From contig JAFUBA010000057.1 in NCBI GenBank assembly GCA_017460395.1, positions 1 through 53,105 on the forward strand: a stretch of DNA of 53,105 nucleotides. Reading direction: 5' to 3'. The notes beneath the pieces were generated by a model. That model ran no database searches, had not been told where the DNA came from, and saw only the letters and a program-made list of their open reading frames with translations. Source of the stretch: Clostridia bacterium. Its GTDB lineage: Bacteria; Bacillota; Clostridia; Christensenellales; Aristaeellaceae. Positions 34,802 to 43,907 of this stretch are shown here, one piece after another. Position 1 is the first letter of the stretch, and each line of letters begins with the position of its first letter. Both the position numbers and the translations under genes were made by a program.

Positions 34802-34829
34802 ATTTTACTCATGGAAAACGGGTTGTCAA
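34802..34829 (-). promoter_or_regulatory. Sigma-A promoter of clpB
   Basis: Minus strand TTGACA, 16-base spacer, TAAAAT. Confidence 0.78.
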
Positions 34830-34837
34830 GAGGAATT

Positions 34838-34854
34838 TCTGACTTTTTTTGACT
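34838..34854 (-). promoter_or_regulatory. CtsR-like box 1 at clpB
   Basis: Minus strand AGTCAAA-AAA-AGTCAGA, 9 bases upstream of the -35 box. It has the same one-base deviation in the second heptad as box 2. Confidence 0.8.
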
Positions 34855-34871
34855 TTTAAGAAAATTCGCAG

Positions 34872-34899
34872 AAAAAGCCATCCCGGAAAGGGATGGCTT
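34872..34899 (-). terminator. Intrinsic terminator after the Fe-S aldo-keto reductase
   Basis: Minus strand AAGCCATCCC-TTTCC-GGGATGGCTT followed by TTTC. It lies directly upstream of the clpB control region and isolates it. Confidence 0.88.
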
Positions 34900-34909
34900 C
34901 AGGAAAACC

Positions 34910-36088
34910 TCAGTATTTCATAAAGTGCGGCACCACGTGCTTGGCCGTCCAGATCACGGGGCCTTCCAGCGCCTTTCTGGCGTTTTTCAGCTCCTCACGG
35001 ATCTGAATGTGCTGCGGGCAGTGGATTTCGCACGCCCCGCAGCCGATGCAGTTGGAGGCGAGGGTGGGGGTCTTTCGCAGGACGGTGCACATCATGTACT
35101 CCTTGAGGGCGGAAAAGCGGCCCTCGGAGTAGAGGCGGTTGTAGGCTGCGAAGGCGCCGGGAATGTCCACGCCGTGGGTGCAGGGCATGCAGTAGCGGCA
35201 GCCTGTGCAGGGCACCTTCATCTTCTCGTTGATCATCCGGGCGATGTCCTGAAGGAAGGCCTGATCTTCCTGCGTGAGCATGCCGGCCCTCGCCCGGTCC
35301 GCCTGAGATGCGTTTTCCCTGACCATGTCGAGACTGTTCATGCCCGATAGAATGCAGGTGACACCCTCCTGGTCCCACAGCCAGTCAAAGGCCCAGGCGG
35401 CAGCGGAGCGGTGGCTCGGGTGGGAAGCGATGGCAGCCTCCGCGTTCCTGGGCAGGTGGCTCACCAGACGCCCGCCGCGCAGCGGCTCCATGATGATCAC
35501 CGGGATGCCTTTTTTCTGTGCATGCTCAAGGCCCGTGCGTCCGGCCTGGGAGTGCTCGTCCATGTAGTTATACTGGATCTGGCAGAAGTCCCAGTCCCAT
35601 GCGTCCAGAAGCTCCAGAAACATGTCGGACATGCCGTGGTAGGAAAACCCGATCTGGCGGATCTGGCCGGACTTTTTCTTTTCCATGAGCCATTTGTCCA
35701 CGCCCAGGCCCCTTAGGCGCTCCCAGGTGGCGATGTCGGTGAGCATGTGCATGAGGTAGTAGTCCACATGGTCTGTCCTGAGCCTTCGCAGCTCCTCCTG
35801 AAAGTACTTCTCCGCGCTCTCCGGCTTTTTGAGCAGATAGTGGGGGAGCTTGGTGGCGATGCGGATCTGGTCCCGGATGCCGTTTCGCTCAAAGATCTCT
35901 CCGATGGCGGCCTCGCTGCCGGGGTAGACATAGGCTGTGTCAAAGTAGTTGACGCCGGCGTGGAAGGCGGCCATGATCTCCTCCTCCGCCTTGTCCAGCT
36001 GGATTTTACCCGCGCTCTGCGTGAAGCGCATGCAGCCAAAGCCCAGAAGAGAAATGTCATTGCCATATCGGTCTTTTCGGTACTGCAT
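34910..36088 (-). CDS. Aldo-keto reductase with two 4Fe-4S clusters
   Basis: 392 residues. The N-terminal 280 residues are an aldo-keto reductase with tetrad D50, Y55, K80 and H114 and the motif IGFSYHG. The C-terminal part is ferredoxin-like: CTGCRYCMPCTHGVDIP (near 293) and CIGCGACEIHCPQHI (near 345) give eight cysteines for two clusters. This architecture is widespread in anaerobes, but its substrates are unknown. Start at MQYRKDRYGN after CAGGAGG; 33 further upstream codons cross the promoter and are rejected. It has its own promoter and terminator. Confidence 0.92.
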   Translation of the reverse strand: MQYRKDRYGNDISLLGFGCMRFTQSAGKIQLDKAEEEIMAAFHAGVNYFDTAYVYPGSEAAIGEIFERNGIRDQIRIATKLPHYLLKKPESAEKYFQEELRRLRTDHVDYYLMHMLTDIATWERLRGLGVDKWLMEKKKSGQIRQIGFSYHGMSDMFLELLDAWDWDFCQIQYNYMDEHSQAGRTGLEHAQKKGIPVIIMEPLRGGRLVSHLPRNAEAAIASHPSHRSAAAWAFDWLWDQEGVTCILSGMNSLDMVRENASQADRARAGMLTQEDQAFLQDIARMINEKMKVPCTGCRYCMPCTHGVDIPGAFAAYNRLYSEGRFSALKEYMMCTVLRKTPTLASNCIGCGACEIHCPQHIQIREELKNARKALEGPVIWTAKHVVPHFMKY

Positions 36089-36127
36089 ATGGAAGCACCT
36101 CCTGAATAGATACCGTCTATGCGTGCG

Positions 36128-36156
36128 ATTATAGCGGGGTACAGTGGGCGATTCAA
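36128..36156 (-). promoter_or_regulatory. Promoter of the Fe-S aldo-keto reductase
   Basis: Minus strand TTGAAT, 17-base spacer, TATAAT (6/6). Confidence 0.8.
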
Positions 36157-36195
36157 CAGAGTGCAATGAAAAAACAGCAAACGACAACAGAAGAA

Positions 36196-37059
36196 TCAGG
36201 CTTCTGTATCCGCCTCCCCGGCACCGCTTCGGAAGGCACCCGGTGTCATGCCGTGGTGCTTTCTGAAGGCATGGCAGAAGGCGCTCTCGCTGGAAAACCC
36301 TGTGCTTTCGCAGATCTCACGAAGGGAAAGGCGGGTGCAGCGGAGGAGATAGCGGGCGGACTGCATGCGGCAGCGGATGAGGTACTCGTGGGGTGTGTAG
36401 CCGGTTTCCCTGAGAAACAGCCGCGAAAAATAGAAAGGGCTGAGGCCTGCTGTGTCCGCGATCCTCTGCAGGGACAGGTCCTCCGACAGGTGCTCTCCGA
36501 TGAAGCCGGCGGCAGCGGATGCGATCTGGGCTGGGGTGAGAGGGTGCTGGGAAGAGGGGCGCACCAGAAGAAACTCCGTCAGGAGGTCCGTGAGGTGCCG
36601 GTGCAGCAGCGCGTCCTCTGCGGGCAGGTTTTCCGAGAAAATGCGCAGGATGGCGCGCAGGATGCGGAGGACGTGTGCGGGCTCGCTCATGAAAAAGACG
36701 CTGCCGAGGCGCTCTGAGATGGCGTCAAAGTAGTATCTGGCGCTCGTTCCGTCAAAATGGAGCCAGAGGCACTCGGCGCCGTCCGGGGCGCTGTAGCCGT
36801 GTGTCCGGTAGCAGTCAAGAAAAGCAAAGTGTCCCTCCGGGATCCTCTGTGTGATGTGGGGGAGGGACAGGAGCATCTCGCCCCGCTGGACATACATGAT
36901 CAGAAAGCTGTCAAAGGACTGTCGGGTGAGGGTGTAGCCCGGCTCATAGGTGAACAGGCCGCACTGCAGGGGATAGAGAAACAGCTCCTGTGCCGTCCTG
37001 CCCGGCACGTGGATGTAGTATTCGGATGCAGGGGAAACATTCTGCTCGATGGATCTCAT
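36196..37059 (-). CDS. AraC-family regulator divergent from GH35
   Basis: 287 residues. N-terminal cupin-like sensor (GEMLLSLPHITQRIPEGHFAFLD, CLWLHFDG) and C-terminal double helix-turn-helix: LSLQRIADTAGLSPFYFSRLFLRETGYTPHEYLI and LSLREICESTGFSSESAFCHAFRKHHGMTPGAFR. A sugar-sensing activator is the usual role of this architecture. It reads away from the GH35 gene with 192 bases between the starts, so GH35 and the DUF5107 gene are its likely targets. The SD is weak (GGGAGCG). Confidence 0.92.
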   Translation of the reverse strand: MRSIEQNVSPASEYYIHVPGRTAQELFLYPLQCGLFTYEPGYTLTRQSFDSFLIMYVQRGEMLLSLPHITQRIPEGHFAFLDCYRTHGYSAPDGAECLWLHFDGTSARYYFDAISERLGSVFFMSEPAHVLRILRAILRIFSENLPAEDALLHRHLTDLLTEFLLVRPSSQHPLTPAQIASAAAGFIGEHLSEDLSLQRIADTAGLSPFYFSRLFLRETGYTPHEYLIRCRMQSARYLLRCTRLSLREICESTGFSSESAFCHAFRKHHGMTPGAFRSGAGEADTEA

Positions 37060-37113
37060 ATTTCACGCTCCCGGCCTGCCTGCCCTTCGTCCCGGGGCAG
37101 GGGGTTTTAGGGC

Positions 37114-37143
37114 ATTGTATCCCGGAAACCTGGAAAACTGCAA
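37114..37143 (-). promoter_or_regulatory. Promoter of the AraC gene facing GH35
   Basis: Minus strand TTGCAG, 18-base spacer, TACAAT. The -35 box is weak. Confidence 0.45.
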
Positions 37144-37176
37144 GACAGGAGAGCAGGAAATTACAAGAATTTGGCA

Positions 37177-37215
37177 GTCATGCGCAATGACAGCGGAATA
37201 AAAAAGGCATATCAT
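37177..37215 (+). promoter_or_regulatory. GH35 promoter with overlapping inverted repeat
   Basis: ATGACA (37187-37192), 17-base spacer, TATCAT (37210-37215). The inverted repeat GTCAT-GCGCA-ATGAC (37177-37191) covers most of the -35 box, a sensible site for regulation of the GH35 operon. Confidence 0.65.
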
Positions 37216-37251
37216 AGAGCAAGCAGGATCAAAAGAGAGGCGGATCATGGT

Positions 37252-39579
37252 ATGGATAACACAGAAAAAAAGGCAGACAGGGAACCTGGCAGCTGCGGGC
37301 AGATCGTGGATCTGAGACAGTTTACCCCGCAATCCCGCACAGATCTCGGGGAGGACTTTTCCGGGCAGGGTCCCCGCGGGGCCATCTCCTTCAACAGTTT
37401 CTACATGGAGATGGACGGAAAGCCGTTTTTTCCGGTATCCGGCGAATTTCACTACAGCCGGATGGATGAGCGCAGATGGGAGCGGGAGCTCATCAAGATG
37501 CGCCAGGGCGGCGTCAATGTGGTGTCCACCTACATCTTCTGGAACCATCTGGAAGAGGAGGAGGGCGTGTTCGACTTTTCGGGCAGGCGAAACCTCCGGA
37601 AATTTGTGGAGCTGTGTGCAGAGCAGGGCCTTTATGTCATCCTCCGGATCGGCCCCTTTGCTCACGGGGAGGTCAGAAACGGCGGGCTTCCTGACTGGCT
37701 CTACGGGAAACCCTTCGAGGTCAGGACGACGCAGCAGGGCTTCCTGGATGCGGTCAGGCGCCTGTACCGGGAGATCGCCCAGCAGGTGCAGGGGCAGTTT
37801 TTCAAAGATGGCGGGCCCATCATCGGGGTTCAGCTGGACAATGAGTACATGCATTCCTCAGCACCCTGGGAGATGACGACCGGCATCTCGGACGAGTGGG
37901 TCTTTCCCGGGGACGAGGGGGAACAGTATCTTCTCTCGCTCCGGGACCTGGCGCTGTCGGAGGGCATGACGCCCGCCTTTTTTACCGGGACCGCGTGGGG
38001 CGGTGCCGCCTACTCTGAGAAGGTGCTGCCTCTCTGGGGCGGCTATGCCTACAGGCCGTGGATTTTCTATTCCCACAGGGGCGAGCACCCGGCGACGGAG
38101 GAGTATGTCTATGAGGACTATCACCACCGGGACAGGACCTGGGCCGATGACTTTGCCCCCGCCTATGACCCGGAGTCCAGGCCGTATGCCTGCTGCGAGA
38201 TGGGCGGCGGGATGATGTGCAGCTACTATTACCGGTTCGTCTTTCCCTGCAGGAGCGTGGATGCCCTGGCCAACATCAAGCTGGGGTCCGGGTGCAACTT
38301 TCTGGGCTACTACATGTTCCACGGCGGCACAAATCCCCTGGGAAAGCACGGGCAGTACCTCAATGAGTCCCAGGTGCCAAAGCGAAGCTACGACTATCAG
38401 GCGGCGCTGGGCGAGTTCGGACAGACCAGGGAATCCTACGCGCGACTGAGGACCATCCACTATTTCCTGCGCTTTTTCGGGGACCGCCTGGCGCAGATGG
38501 AGACGGTGCTGCCGGAAGGCGCGTCCCGGATTGACCCGCGCGACACACAGACGGTCCGGTGGGCCGTGCGGAGCGACGGGCAGAGCGGCTTTTTGTTTGT
38601 GAACAACTTTCAGGACCATGTGAAGATGGATGCCATCCGGGACCGGGTCGTGTCGGTGGTGGGCCGGGACGGGCAGGAAGTTTCCTTCAAACTGAGCCTT
38701 TCACCGGATGAGAATGCCATCCTTCCCTTTCACTTTGACATGGACGGGATCATGCTCCGCCGGGCCTCGGCGCAGCCTGTCCTGAGGACGGTGATTCATG
38801 GAAGGATCACCTACGTCTTCATGATCCCGGACGGCATGGACGGCATGCTGGATGTGGAAGAGGGAGTATCTATTGAGGAGGAAAAGGGGAGAGCGCAGGA
38901 TACCGCGCGCGTGACATACCGGAAAGGGGAGCGCCTCGTGGATGTCATCTGCATGCCGCGGTGGCGTGCGGACACCCTGTACCTCCTACGCGACGGAAGC
39001 CTCATCCTGACGGAGGCTGCGCTCCTGGAGGAGATGGACGGCCGGATCCATCTGGAATCGCAGCGGGCGGAGGAGAAGATCTATACCTATCCGCCGGAGC
39101 GTCTCGCACGCTCAACTTCCTTCCAGCGGGAGGCGGATGAAGGCATCTTCGGCGTGTACACGGCCAGGGTGCCGGAAAAGGTGATCCCGGTGGATGCTAA
39201 GAGGACGGCAAACGGCAGATGGACCCTTTCGCTTCCACAGGATGCCCTGGACGGGGTCCGGGATGTGATCTTGAAGATCGACTACGAGGGGGATATCGGG
39301 AAACTCTTCCTGGGGAACGAGATGATCCACGACAATTTCTGCAACGGAGCGACCTGGGAATTCGGCCTCATGGAGTACGGGGACAGGCTGTCTGATGCCC
39401 TGACGCTCACGATCAGCCCTCTTCGCGCAGGGGCAAAGGTGCAGACCGAGACGGCCATGGCCGCAAGAAGCGAGCAGGTGGAGAGTGCTCTGGCGGAGCT
39501 CCGGGGTGTCCGGGCCTGCCCGGTATACGAGATGGAACTGGAAAGAGGAGGCAGCACACATGAAGGCAAGGGTGTATGA
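37252..39579 (+). CDS. GH35-family beta-galactosidase-like enzyme
   Basis: 775 residues. The N-terminal barrel is GH35-like: PVSGEFHYSRMDERRW, NVVSTYIFWNHLEEEEGVFDFSG and RIGPFAHGEVRNGGLPDWL. The candidate acid/base is E198 in VQLDNEYMH and the nucleophile E316 in CCEMGGGM. The pocket strand GPFAHGEVRNGG differs from the usual GPY-x-CAEW-x-x-GG of classical beta-galactosidases, so specificity may differ. A C-terminal beta-sandwich (DYEGDIGKLFLGNEMIHDNF) follows. No signal peptide, so it would act on imported galactosides. Start at MDNTEKK; the frame upstream overlaps the promoter. Its last 20 bases overlap the next gene. Confidence 0.86.
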   Translation: MDNTEKKADREPGSCGQIVDLRQFTPQSRTDLGEDFSGQGPRGAISFNSFYMEMDGKPFFPVSGEFHYSRMDERRWERELIKMRQGGVNVVSTYIFWNHLEEEEGVFDFSGRRNLRKFVELCAEQGLYVILRIGPFAHGEVRNGGLPDWLYGKPFEVRTTQQGFLDAVRRLYREIAQQVQGQFFKDGGPIIGVQLDNEYMHSSAPWEMTTGISDEWVFPGDEGEQYLLSLRDLALSEGMTPAFFTGTAWGGAAYSEKVLPLWGGYAYRPWIFYSHRGEHPATEEYVYEDYHHRDRTWADDFAPAYDPESRPYACCEMGGGMMCSYYYRFVFPCRSVDALANIKLGSGCNFLGYYMFHGGTNPLGKHGQYLNESQVPKRSYDYQAALGEFGQTRESYARLRTIHYFLRFFGDRLAQMETVLPEGASRIDPRDTQTVRWAVRSDGQSGFLFVNNFQDHVKMDAIRDRVVSVVGRDGQEVSFKLSLSPDENAILPFHFDMDGIMLRRASAQPVLRTVIHGRITYVFMIPDGMDGMLDVEEGVSIEEEKGRAQDTARVTYRKGERLVDVICMPRWRADTLYLLRDGSLILTEAALLEEMDGRIHLESQRAEEKIYTYPPERLARSTSFQREADEGIFGVYTARVPEKVIPVDAKRTANGRWTLSLPQDALDGVRDVILKIDYEGDIGKLFLGNEMIHDNFCNGATWEFGLMEYGDRLSDALTLTISPLRAGAKVQTETAMAARSEQVESALAELRGVRACPVYEMELERGGSTHEGKGV

Positions 39580-42500
39580 ACAGACGGTGATCATCCCGAC
39601 CTACAGGGCAGGGGAGCCCGAAAAGAGCCCGCTGTTCATCGAAAAGCGGGCGTACCAGGGCTCCACGGGCAAGGTCTACCCGCTGCCGGTGACAGAGAAG
39701 GTCAGCGACACGAAGGAGGACGTGGCCTACCGGGCGGTGATTCTGGAAAACGACTACCTCTACGTGATGATCCTCCCGGAGCTGGGCGGGCGCATCCAGA
39801 GGGCACTGGACAAGACGAATGGCTACGATTTTGTCTACTATAACCAGGTGATCAAGCCGGCCCTCGTGGGACTTGCCGGGCCCTGGATCTCCGGCGGGAT
39901 CGAGTTCAACTGGCCGCAGCACCACCGTCCATCCACCTTCATGCCGGTGGACTGCACCTTCAGGGAGAATCCGGACGGCTCTGCCACCGTGGTGGTGGGC
40001 GAGACGGACAGGATGAACGGCACTAAGGGGAATGCCAGCATCACCCTGTACCCGGACAAAAGCTACATTGAGATCAGGGGCAGGTTATATAACCCTACGG
40101 ACTATCCGCAGACGTTCCTGTGGTGGGCAAATCCCGCCGTCTCGGTGAACGAGAGGACCTTCTCCGTCTTTCCGCCGGACGTGAATGCCGTGATGGACCA
40201 CGGGAAGCGCGCCGTGTCCACCTTCCCCATTGCCACGGGCGAGTACTACAAGGCGGACTACTCTGCAGGCGTGGACATCTCCCGTTACAGAAACATCCGC
40301 GTGCCCACCTCCTACATGGCGGCCCACTCGGACTTTGATTTTGTGGGTAACTTTGACGAGGGCAGGGACGCAGGACTCCTGCATGTGGCGGACCACCACG
40401 TGAGCCCGGGCAAGAAGCAGTGGACATGGGGCTGCGGGGACTTCGGGAAAACCTGGGACAGAAATCTGACGGACGAGGACGGCCCCTATATTGAGCTGAT
40501 GACCGGTGTCTTCTGCGACAATCAGCCGGACTTCACCTGGCTGAAGCCCCGGGAGGAGAAGAACTTCGTCCAGTACTTCATGCCCTACAAGACCGTGGGC
40601 AGGGTCAGCAACGCCACCAGGGATGTGGTTCTCGGTGTGGACTTTCTGGATGCGGAGGGGAAGGTGCTGGAGTCAGATCCCTTCGCGCATGACGCTTCGG
40701 CAAACAGGGACATTGAGACCAGGGCCGCGCGCGGCAGGATCAAGGTCTATGCTACCGGCATCTTCCCCTCCGCCGAGATTCTGGTGAAATCGGGTGAAAG
40801 GGAGATCTACCGGAAAACTGTCGACCTGTCGCCCGAGGCGGCCTTCGTGGACACGGTGGAGAATCTCTGCGATTTTGAGGTGACCGTGTCGGATGCCCGG
40901 GGGCAGATCCTCTGCCGCTACAGGGAGTACGTGCGGGAAAACCGGCCGATCCCGGAACCCGCCGAGGCCATGAAGAAGCCGGGGGAGATTGCATCCCTGG
41001 AGGAACTGTATCTTGCGGGCCAGCACCTGGAACAGTACCGGCATGCCACCTTCCAGGCAAAGGATTACTATCTGGAGGGGCTGAGACGGGACCCCACGGA
41101 CATCAGGCTGAACAACGCCTGCGGCCTGCTTCTCCTCAGAAGTGCTCAGGTGGAGGCGAGCATCCCCTACTTCAAAGCTGCGATCCGAAAGCAGACCATT
41201 CGCAATCCAAATCCATACAGCGGGGAGGCGCATCTGAACCTGGGGCTCGCGCTGGAAATGCAGGGCCGCGATCAGGAGGCGTACGATACCTTTTTCAAGG
41301 CCACGTGGAGCGCTGAGACCGCAGGGCAGGCCTTCGAGCATCTCGCCGCGCTGTGCGTCAAAAACGGCAGCCTCGGGGAGGCTCTGCAGTTTGCGGACGA
41401 GAGCCTGATCCGGAACTGGCACAGTATGAAGGTGCGATCCCTGAAGGCATCGATCCTTGCACACCTGTGCCCGGAGAGCAGTGAATACTGGAAGTTCCTG
41501 GAGGAGAGTCTGGAGATCGATCCGCTGTATCTGCCGCTTGTGTGCCGGCACGATGACCAGGAGCGCTTTGACGGGATCACGGGAGGCCGCGCGGAGGAAT
41601 ACCTGGACGTGGCATATGAATACATGGGCTTTGGCTTTTACCGGGATGCTGCGGACCTGCTGTCAAGGTGCCGACAGGACCATCCCATGAAGCACTATGC
41701 CATGGCCGTGTGCCATGCGCGCCTGGGCGACAGGGACGCATGTTTGCGTGCATGCCGCGCGGGCGAGGCAGCCCCGCAGGATTACTGTTTCCCGAGCCGG
41801 GTGGAGGAGGCGATGATCCTCAGGGAGGTGATCGCCATCCTGGAAGACAGCGGCGAGGCGGCGCCCATGGCGCACTATGACCTGGGGCAGCTTCTGTACG
41901 ACAAAAAGCAGTACGGGGAGGCCATCTGCCACTGGCAGGCGTCCGCGAAGGCAAAGGACGACTTTGCCCTGACCCACAGAAACCTGTCCATCGCCTGCTA
42001 CAATCACGGGGACAGGGAGAAAGCCCTTGGTGAAATGGAGAAGGCGGTGAAGCTCGATGGCACCAACAGCAGGTTCCTTCTGGAGCAGGACCAGCTGCTG
42101 CGGCGCCTTTCGTGCCCCCCGAAGCATCGGCTTGAGATCCTGGAAGCATACCGGGAGATCCTCGCAGGCCGCTATGCCCTGATGCTCGCCTACGTTTCCC
42201 TCCTCAATGAAAACGGACGGTACAGGGAGGCGCTGGACCATCTTCTCAGCTACACCTTCCACGTGTGGGAGGGCGGTGAAGGCAAGGTGGCGGACGAATA
42301 CAGAAAGGCGCTGTTCGCGCTCGCGGAGCAGGCCCTGGCGGAGAAAAAGCCGGAGGAGGCCTTCCAGTATGCAGAGCGCACCCTGAGCTATCCTGCAAAC
42401 CTCGGGGAGGGGAAGCTGGACAATGTGCCGGACAACCGCGCCCACTACCTGATGGGCCTTGCCTGCAGGGAGATGGGCGAGGAAGACCGCGCGAAGGAGC

Positions 42501-42814
42501 TCTTTGTTCTGGCCACAAAGGGGTCCCAGGTGCCGGAGCCGGTGCGATACTACAACGATCAGCCGTCGGACTACATCTACTATCAGGGGCTGGCGTTCCA
42601 CGCATTGACAGATGATGAGATGGCGAAGAAGAGCTTCCATCAGCTGATCATCTTCGGCGAGCGGCATCTGTTTGACCGGGTGGAGGCAGACTTTTTTGCC
42701 GTGTCCCTGCCGGAGCTGGAGGTCTTCGAGGATGACATGCAGAAGCGAAGCGACAACTACTGCCGCCGCCTCATGGAGCTTGGGAGAAAAGGACTCCTGG
42801 AGCTAAAGAAATGA
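39560..42814 (+). CDS. DUF5107/tetratricopeptide protein
   Basis: 1084 residues. The N-terminal 300 residues are the DUF5107 type, a mutarotase-like beta-sandwich with VMILPELGGRIQRALDKTNGYDFVYYN and GLAGPWISGGIEFNWPQHH (conserved Glu, Trp and His). From about 490 on, helical TPR-like repeats continue to the end (for example EAHLNLGLALEMQGRDQEAYDTF, MAHYDLGQLLYDKKQYGEAICHW). No signal peptide. DUF5107 proteins often sit beside glycosidases; a sugar epimerase or glycan-processing role is proposed for the fold, not proved. SD GAGGAGG inside the GH35 gene and the overlap imply equal production of both. Confidence 0.85.
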   Translation: MKARVYEQTVIIPTYRAGEPEKSPLFIEKRAYQGSTGKVYPLPVTEKVSDTKEDVAYRAVILENDYLYVMILPELGGRIQRALDKTNGYDFVYYNQVIKPALVGLAGPWISGGIEFNWPQHHRPSTFMPVDCTFRENPDGSATVVVGETDRMNGTKGNASITLYPDKSYIEIRGRLYNPTDYPQTFLWWANPAVSVNERTFSVFPPDVNAVMDHGKRAVSTFPIATGEYYKADYSAGVDISRYRNIRVPTSYMAAHSDFDFVGNFDEGRDAGLLHVADHHVSPGKKQWTWGCGDFGKTWDRNLTDEDGPYIELMTGVFCDNQPDFTWLKPREEKNFVQYFMPYKTVGRVSNATRDVVLGVDFLDAEGKVLESDPFAHDASANRDIETRAARGRIKVYATGIFPSAEILVKSGEREIYRKTVDLSPEAAFVDTVENLCDFEVTVSDARGQILCRYREYVRENRPIPEPAEAMKKPGEIASLEELYLAGQHLEQYRHATFQAKDYYLEGLRRDPTDIRLNNACGLLLLRSAQVEASIPYFKAAIRKQTIRNPNPYSGEAHLNLGLALEMQGRDQEAYDTFFKATWSAETAGQAFEHLAALCVKNGSLGEALQFADESLIRNWHSMKVRSLKASILAHLCPESSEYWKFLEESLEIDPLYLPLVCRHDDQERFDGITGGRAEEYLDVAYEYMGFGFYRDAADLLSRCRQDHPMKHYAMAVCHARLGDRDACLRACRAGEAAPQDYCFPSRVEEAMILREVIAILEDSGEAAPMAHYDLGQLLYDKKQYGEAICHWQASAKAKDDFALTHRNLSIACYNHGDREKALGEMEKAVKLDGTNSRFLLEQDQLLRRLSCPPKHRLEILEAYREILAGRYALMLAYVSLLNENGRYREALDHLLSYTFHVWEGGEGKVADEYRKALFALAEQALAEKKPEEAFQYAERTLSYPANLGEGKLDNVPDNRAHYLMGLACREMGEEDRAKELFVLATKGSQVPEPVRYYNDQPSDYIYYQGLAFHALTDDEMAKKSFHQLIIFGERHLFDRVEADFFAVSLPELEVFEDDMQKRSDNYCRRLMELGRKGLLELKK

Positions 42815-42820
42815 GCGACA

Positions 42821-42855
42821 GACACCCTTGCCGGCCTTGGGCAAGGGTGTCTTTT
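42821..42855 (+). terminator. Intrinsic terminator after the DUF5107 gene
   Basis: GACACCCTTGCC pairs with GGCAAGGGTGTC over 12 bp, loop GGCCTTG, followed by TTTTA. Confidence 0.88.
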
Positions 42856-42872
42856 ACGGGCCATCTGGACAT

Positions 42873-42912
42873 AAAAAAACATGCGCAGGACCGTCAGGGG
42901 ATCCTGCGCATG
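42873..42912 (-). terminator. Intrinsic terminator after cysK
   Basis: Minus strand CATGCGCAGGA and TCCTGCGCATG, 11-bp perfect stem, running into TTTTTTTAT. Confidence 0.92.
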
Positions 42913-42923
42913 GAGTTGTTGAT

Positions 42924-43859
42924 TCAGCTTTCCGTAAACAGGGGCGTGGAGTAGTAGCGGTCGCCGCTGTCCGGCAGGAGGGCGACGATCACTTTTCCGC
43001 GGTTCTCCGGCCGCCTGGCCAGGGAGATGGCACCAAAGAGTGCTGCGCCCGAGGAGATGCCCGTGAGAATGCCTTCCTTTCTGGCCAGCAGCCTTGCAGT
43101 GGCAAAGGCATCCTCGCTGGATGCCTGGAACACCTCATCATAGACCTTTGTGTTCAGCACATCCGGCACAAAGCCGGCACCGATGCCCTGAATCTTGTGC
43201 GCACCGGCTCTGCCCTCGGACAGTACGGGGGAATCCGCCGGCTCAAGGGCGACCACCCGGATGTCGGGATTCTGCTGCTTCAGGTATTCTCCTGCACCCG
43301 TCACGGTACCGCCCGTGCCGACGCCTGCAATGAAGATATCCACCTTTCCGTCCGTGTCCCGCCAGATTTCGGGACCGGTGGTGGCAAAATGCATCTGAGG
43401 GTTCGCCGGATTTACAAACTGTCCGGGGATAAAGCTGTTCGGGATCTCCCGGGCCAGCTCCTCGGCCTTTGCGATGGCACCCTTCATGCCCTTGGCGCCC
43501 TCGGTCAGCACGATCTCGGCTCCATAGGCCTTGAGAATGTTCCGCCGCTCCACGCTCATGGTTTCCGGCATGGTCAGGATGATCCTGTAGCCTTTTGCAG
43601 CCGCAATGGCAGCAAGGCCGATGCCGGTATTCCCGGAGGTGGGCTCGATGATGACGGCCCCTTCCCTGAGAATCCCCTTCTCCTCGGCGTCCTCGATCAT
43701 GGCCTTCGCTACCCGGTCCTTCACGCTGCCGGCCGGGTTGAAGTACTCGAGCTTCACAAGAACCGTAGCCTCAAGCCCCAGTTCTTTTTCGATATTGACA
43801 ACCTCCAGCAGCGGCGTGCCGCCGATCAGATCCAGCGTGCTGCGGTGAATGTTTGCCAT
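42924..43859 (-). CDS. cysK: Cysteine synthase (O-acetylserine sulfhydrylase)
   Basis: 311-residue PLP enzyme making L-cysteine from O-acetylserine and sulfide. The Schiff-base lysine is K47 in NPAGSVKDR; PTSGNTGIGLA binds the cofactor phosphate side and GVGTGGTVTGAGEYLK the PLP phosphate. SD GGGAGG. It lies 48 bases downstream of iscU on the same strand, giving an iscS-iscU-cysK order in which cysteine supply and cysteine desulfuration are transcribed together. It may be under IscR control through the iscS promoter (inference). Confidence 0.96.
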   Translation of the reverse strand: MANIHRSTLDLIGGTPLLEVVNIEKELGLEATVLVKLEYFNPAGSVKDRVAKAMIEDAEEKGILREGAVIIEPTSGNTGIGLAAIAAAKGYRIILTMPETMSVERRNILKAYGAEIVLTEGAKGMKGAIAKAEELAREIPNSFIPGQFVNPANPQMHFATTGPEIWRDTDGKVDIFIAGVGTGGTVTGAGEYLKQQNPDIRVVALEPADSPVLSEGRAGAHKIQGIGAGFVPDVLNTKVYDEVFQASSEDAFATARLLARKEGILTGISSGAALFGAISLARRPENRGKVIVALLPDSGDRYYSTPLFTES

Positions 43860-43907
43860 GATAGATGCCTCCCTCAAGGACTGCAGAGCATCCGGAAAAA
43901 TAACCTC

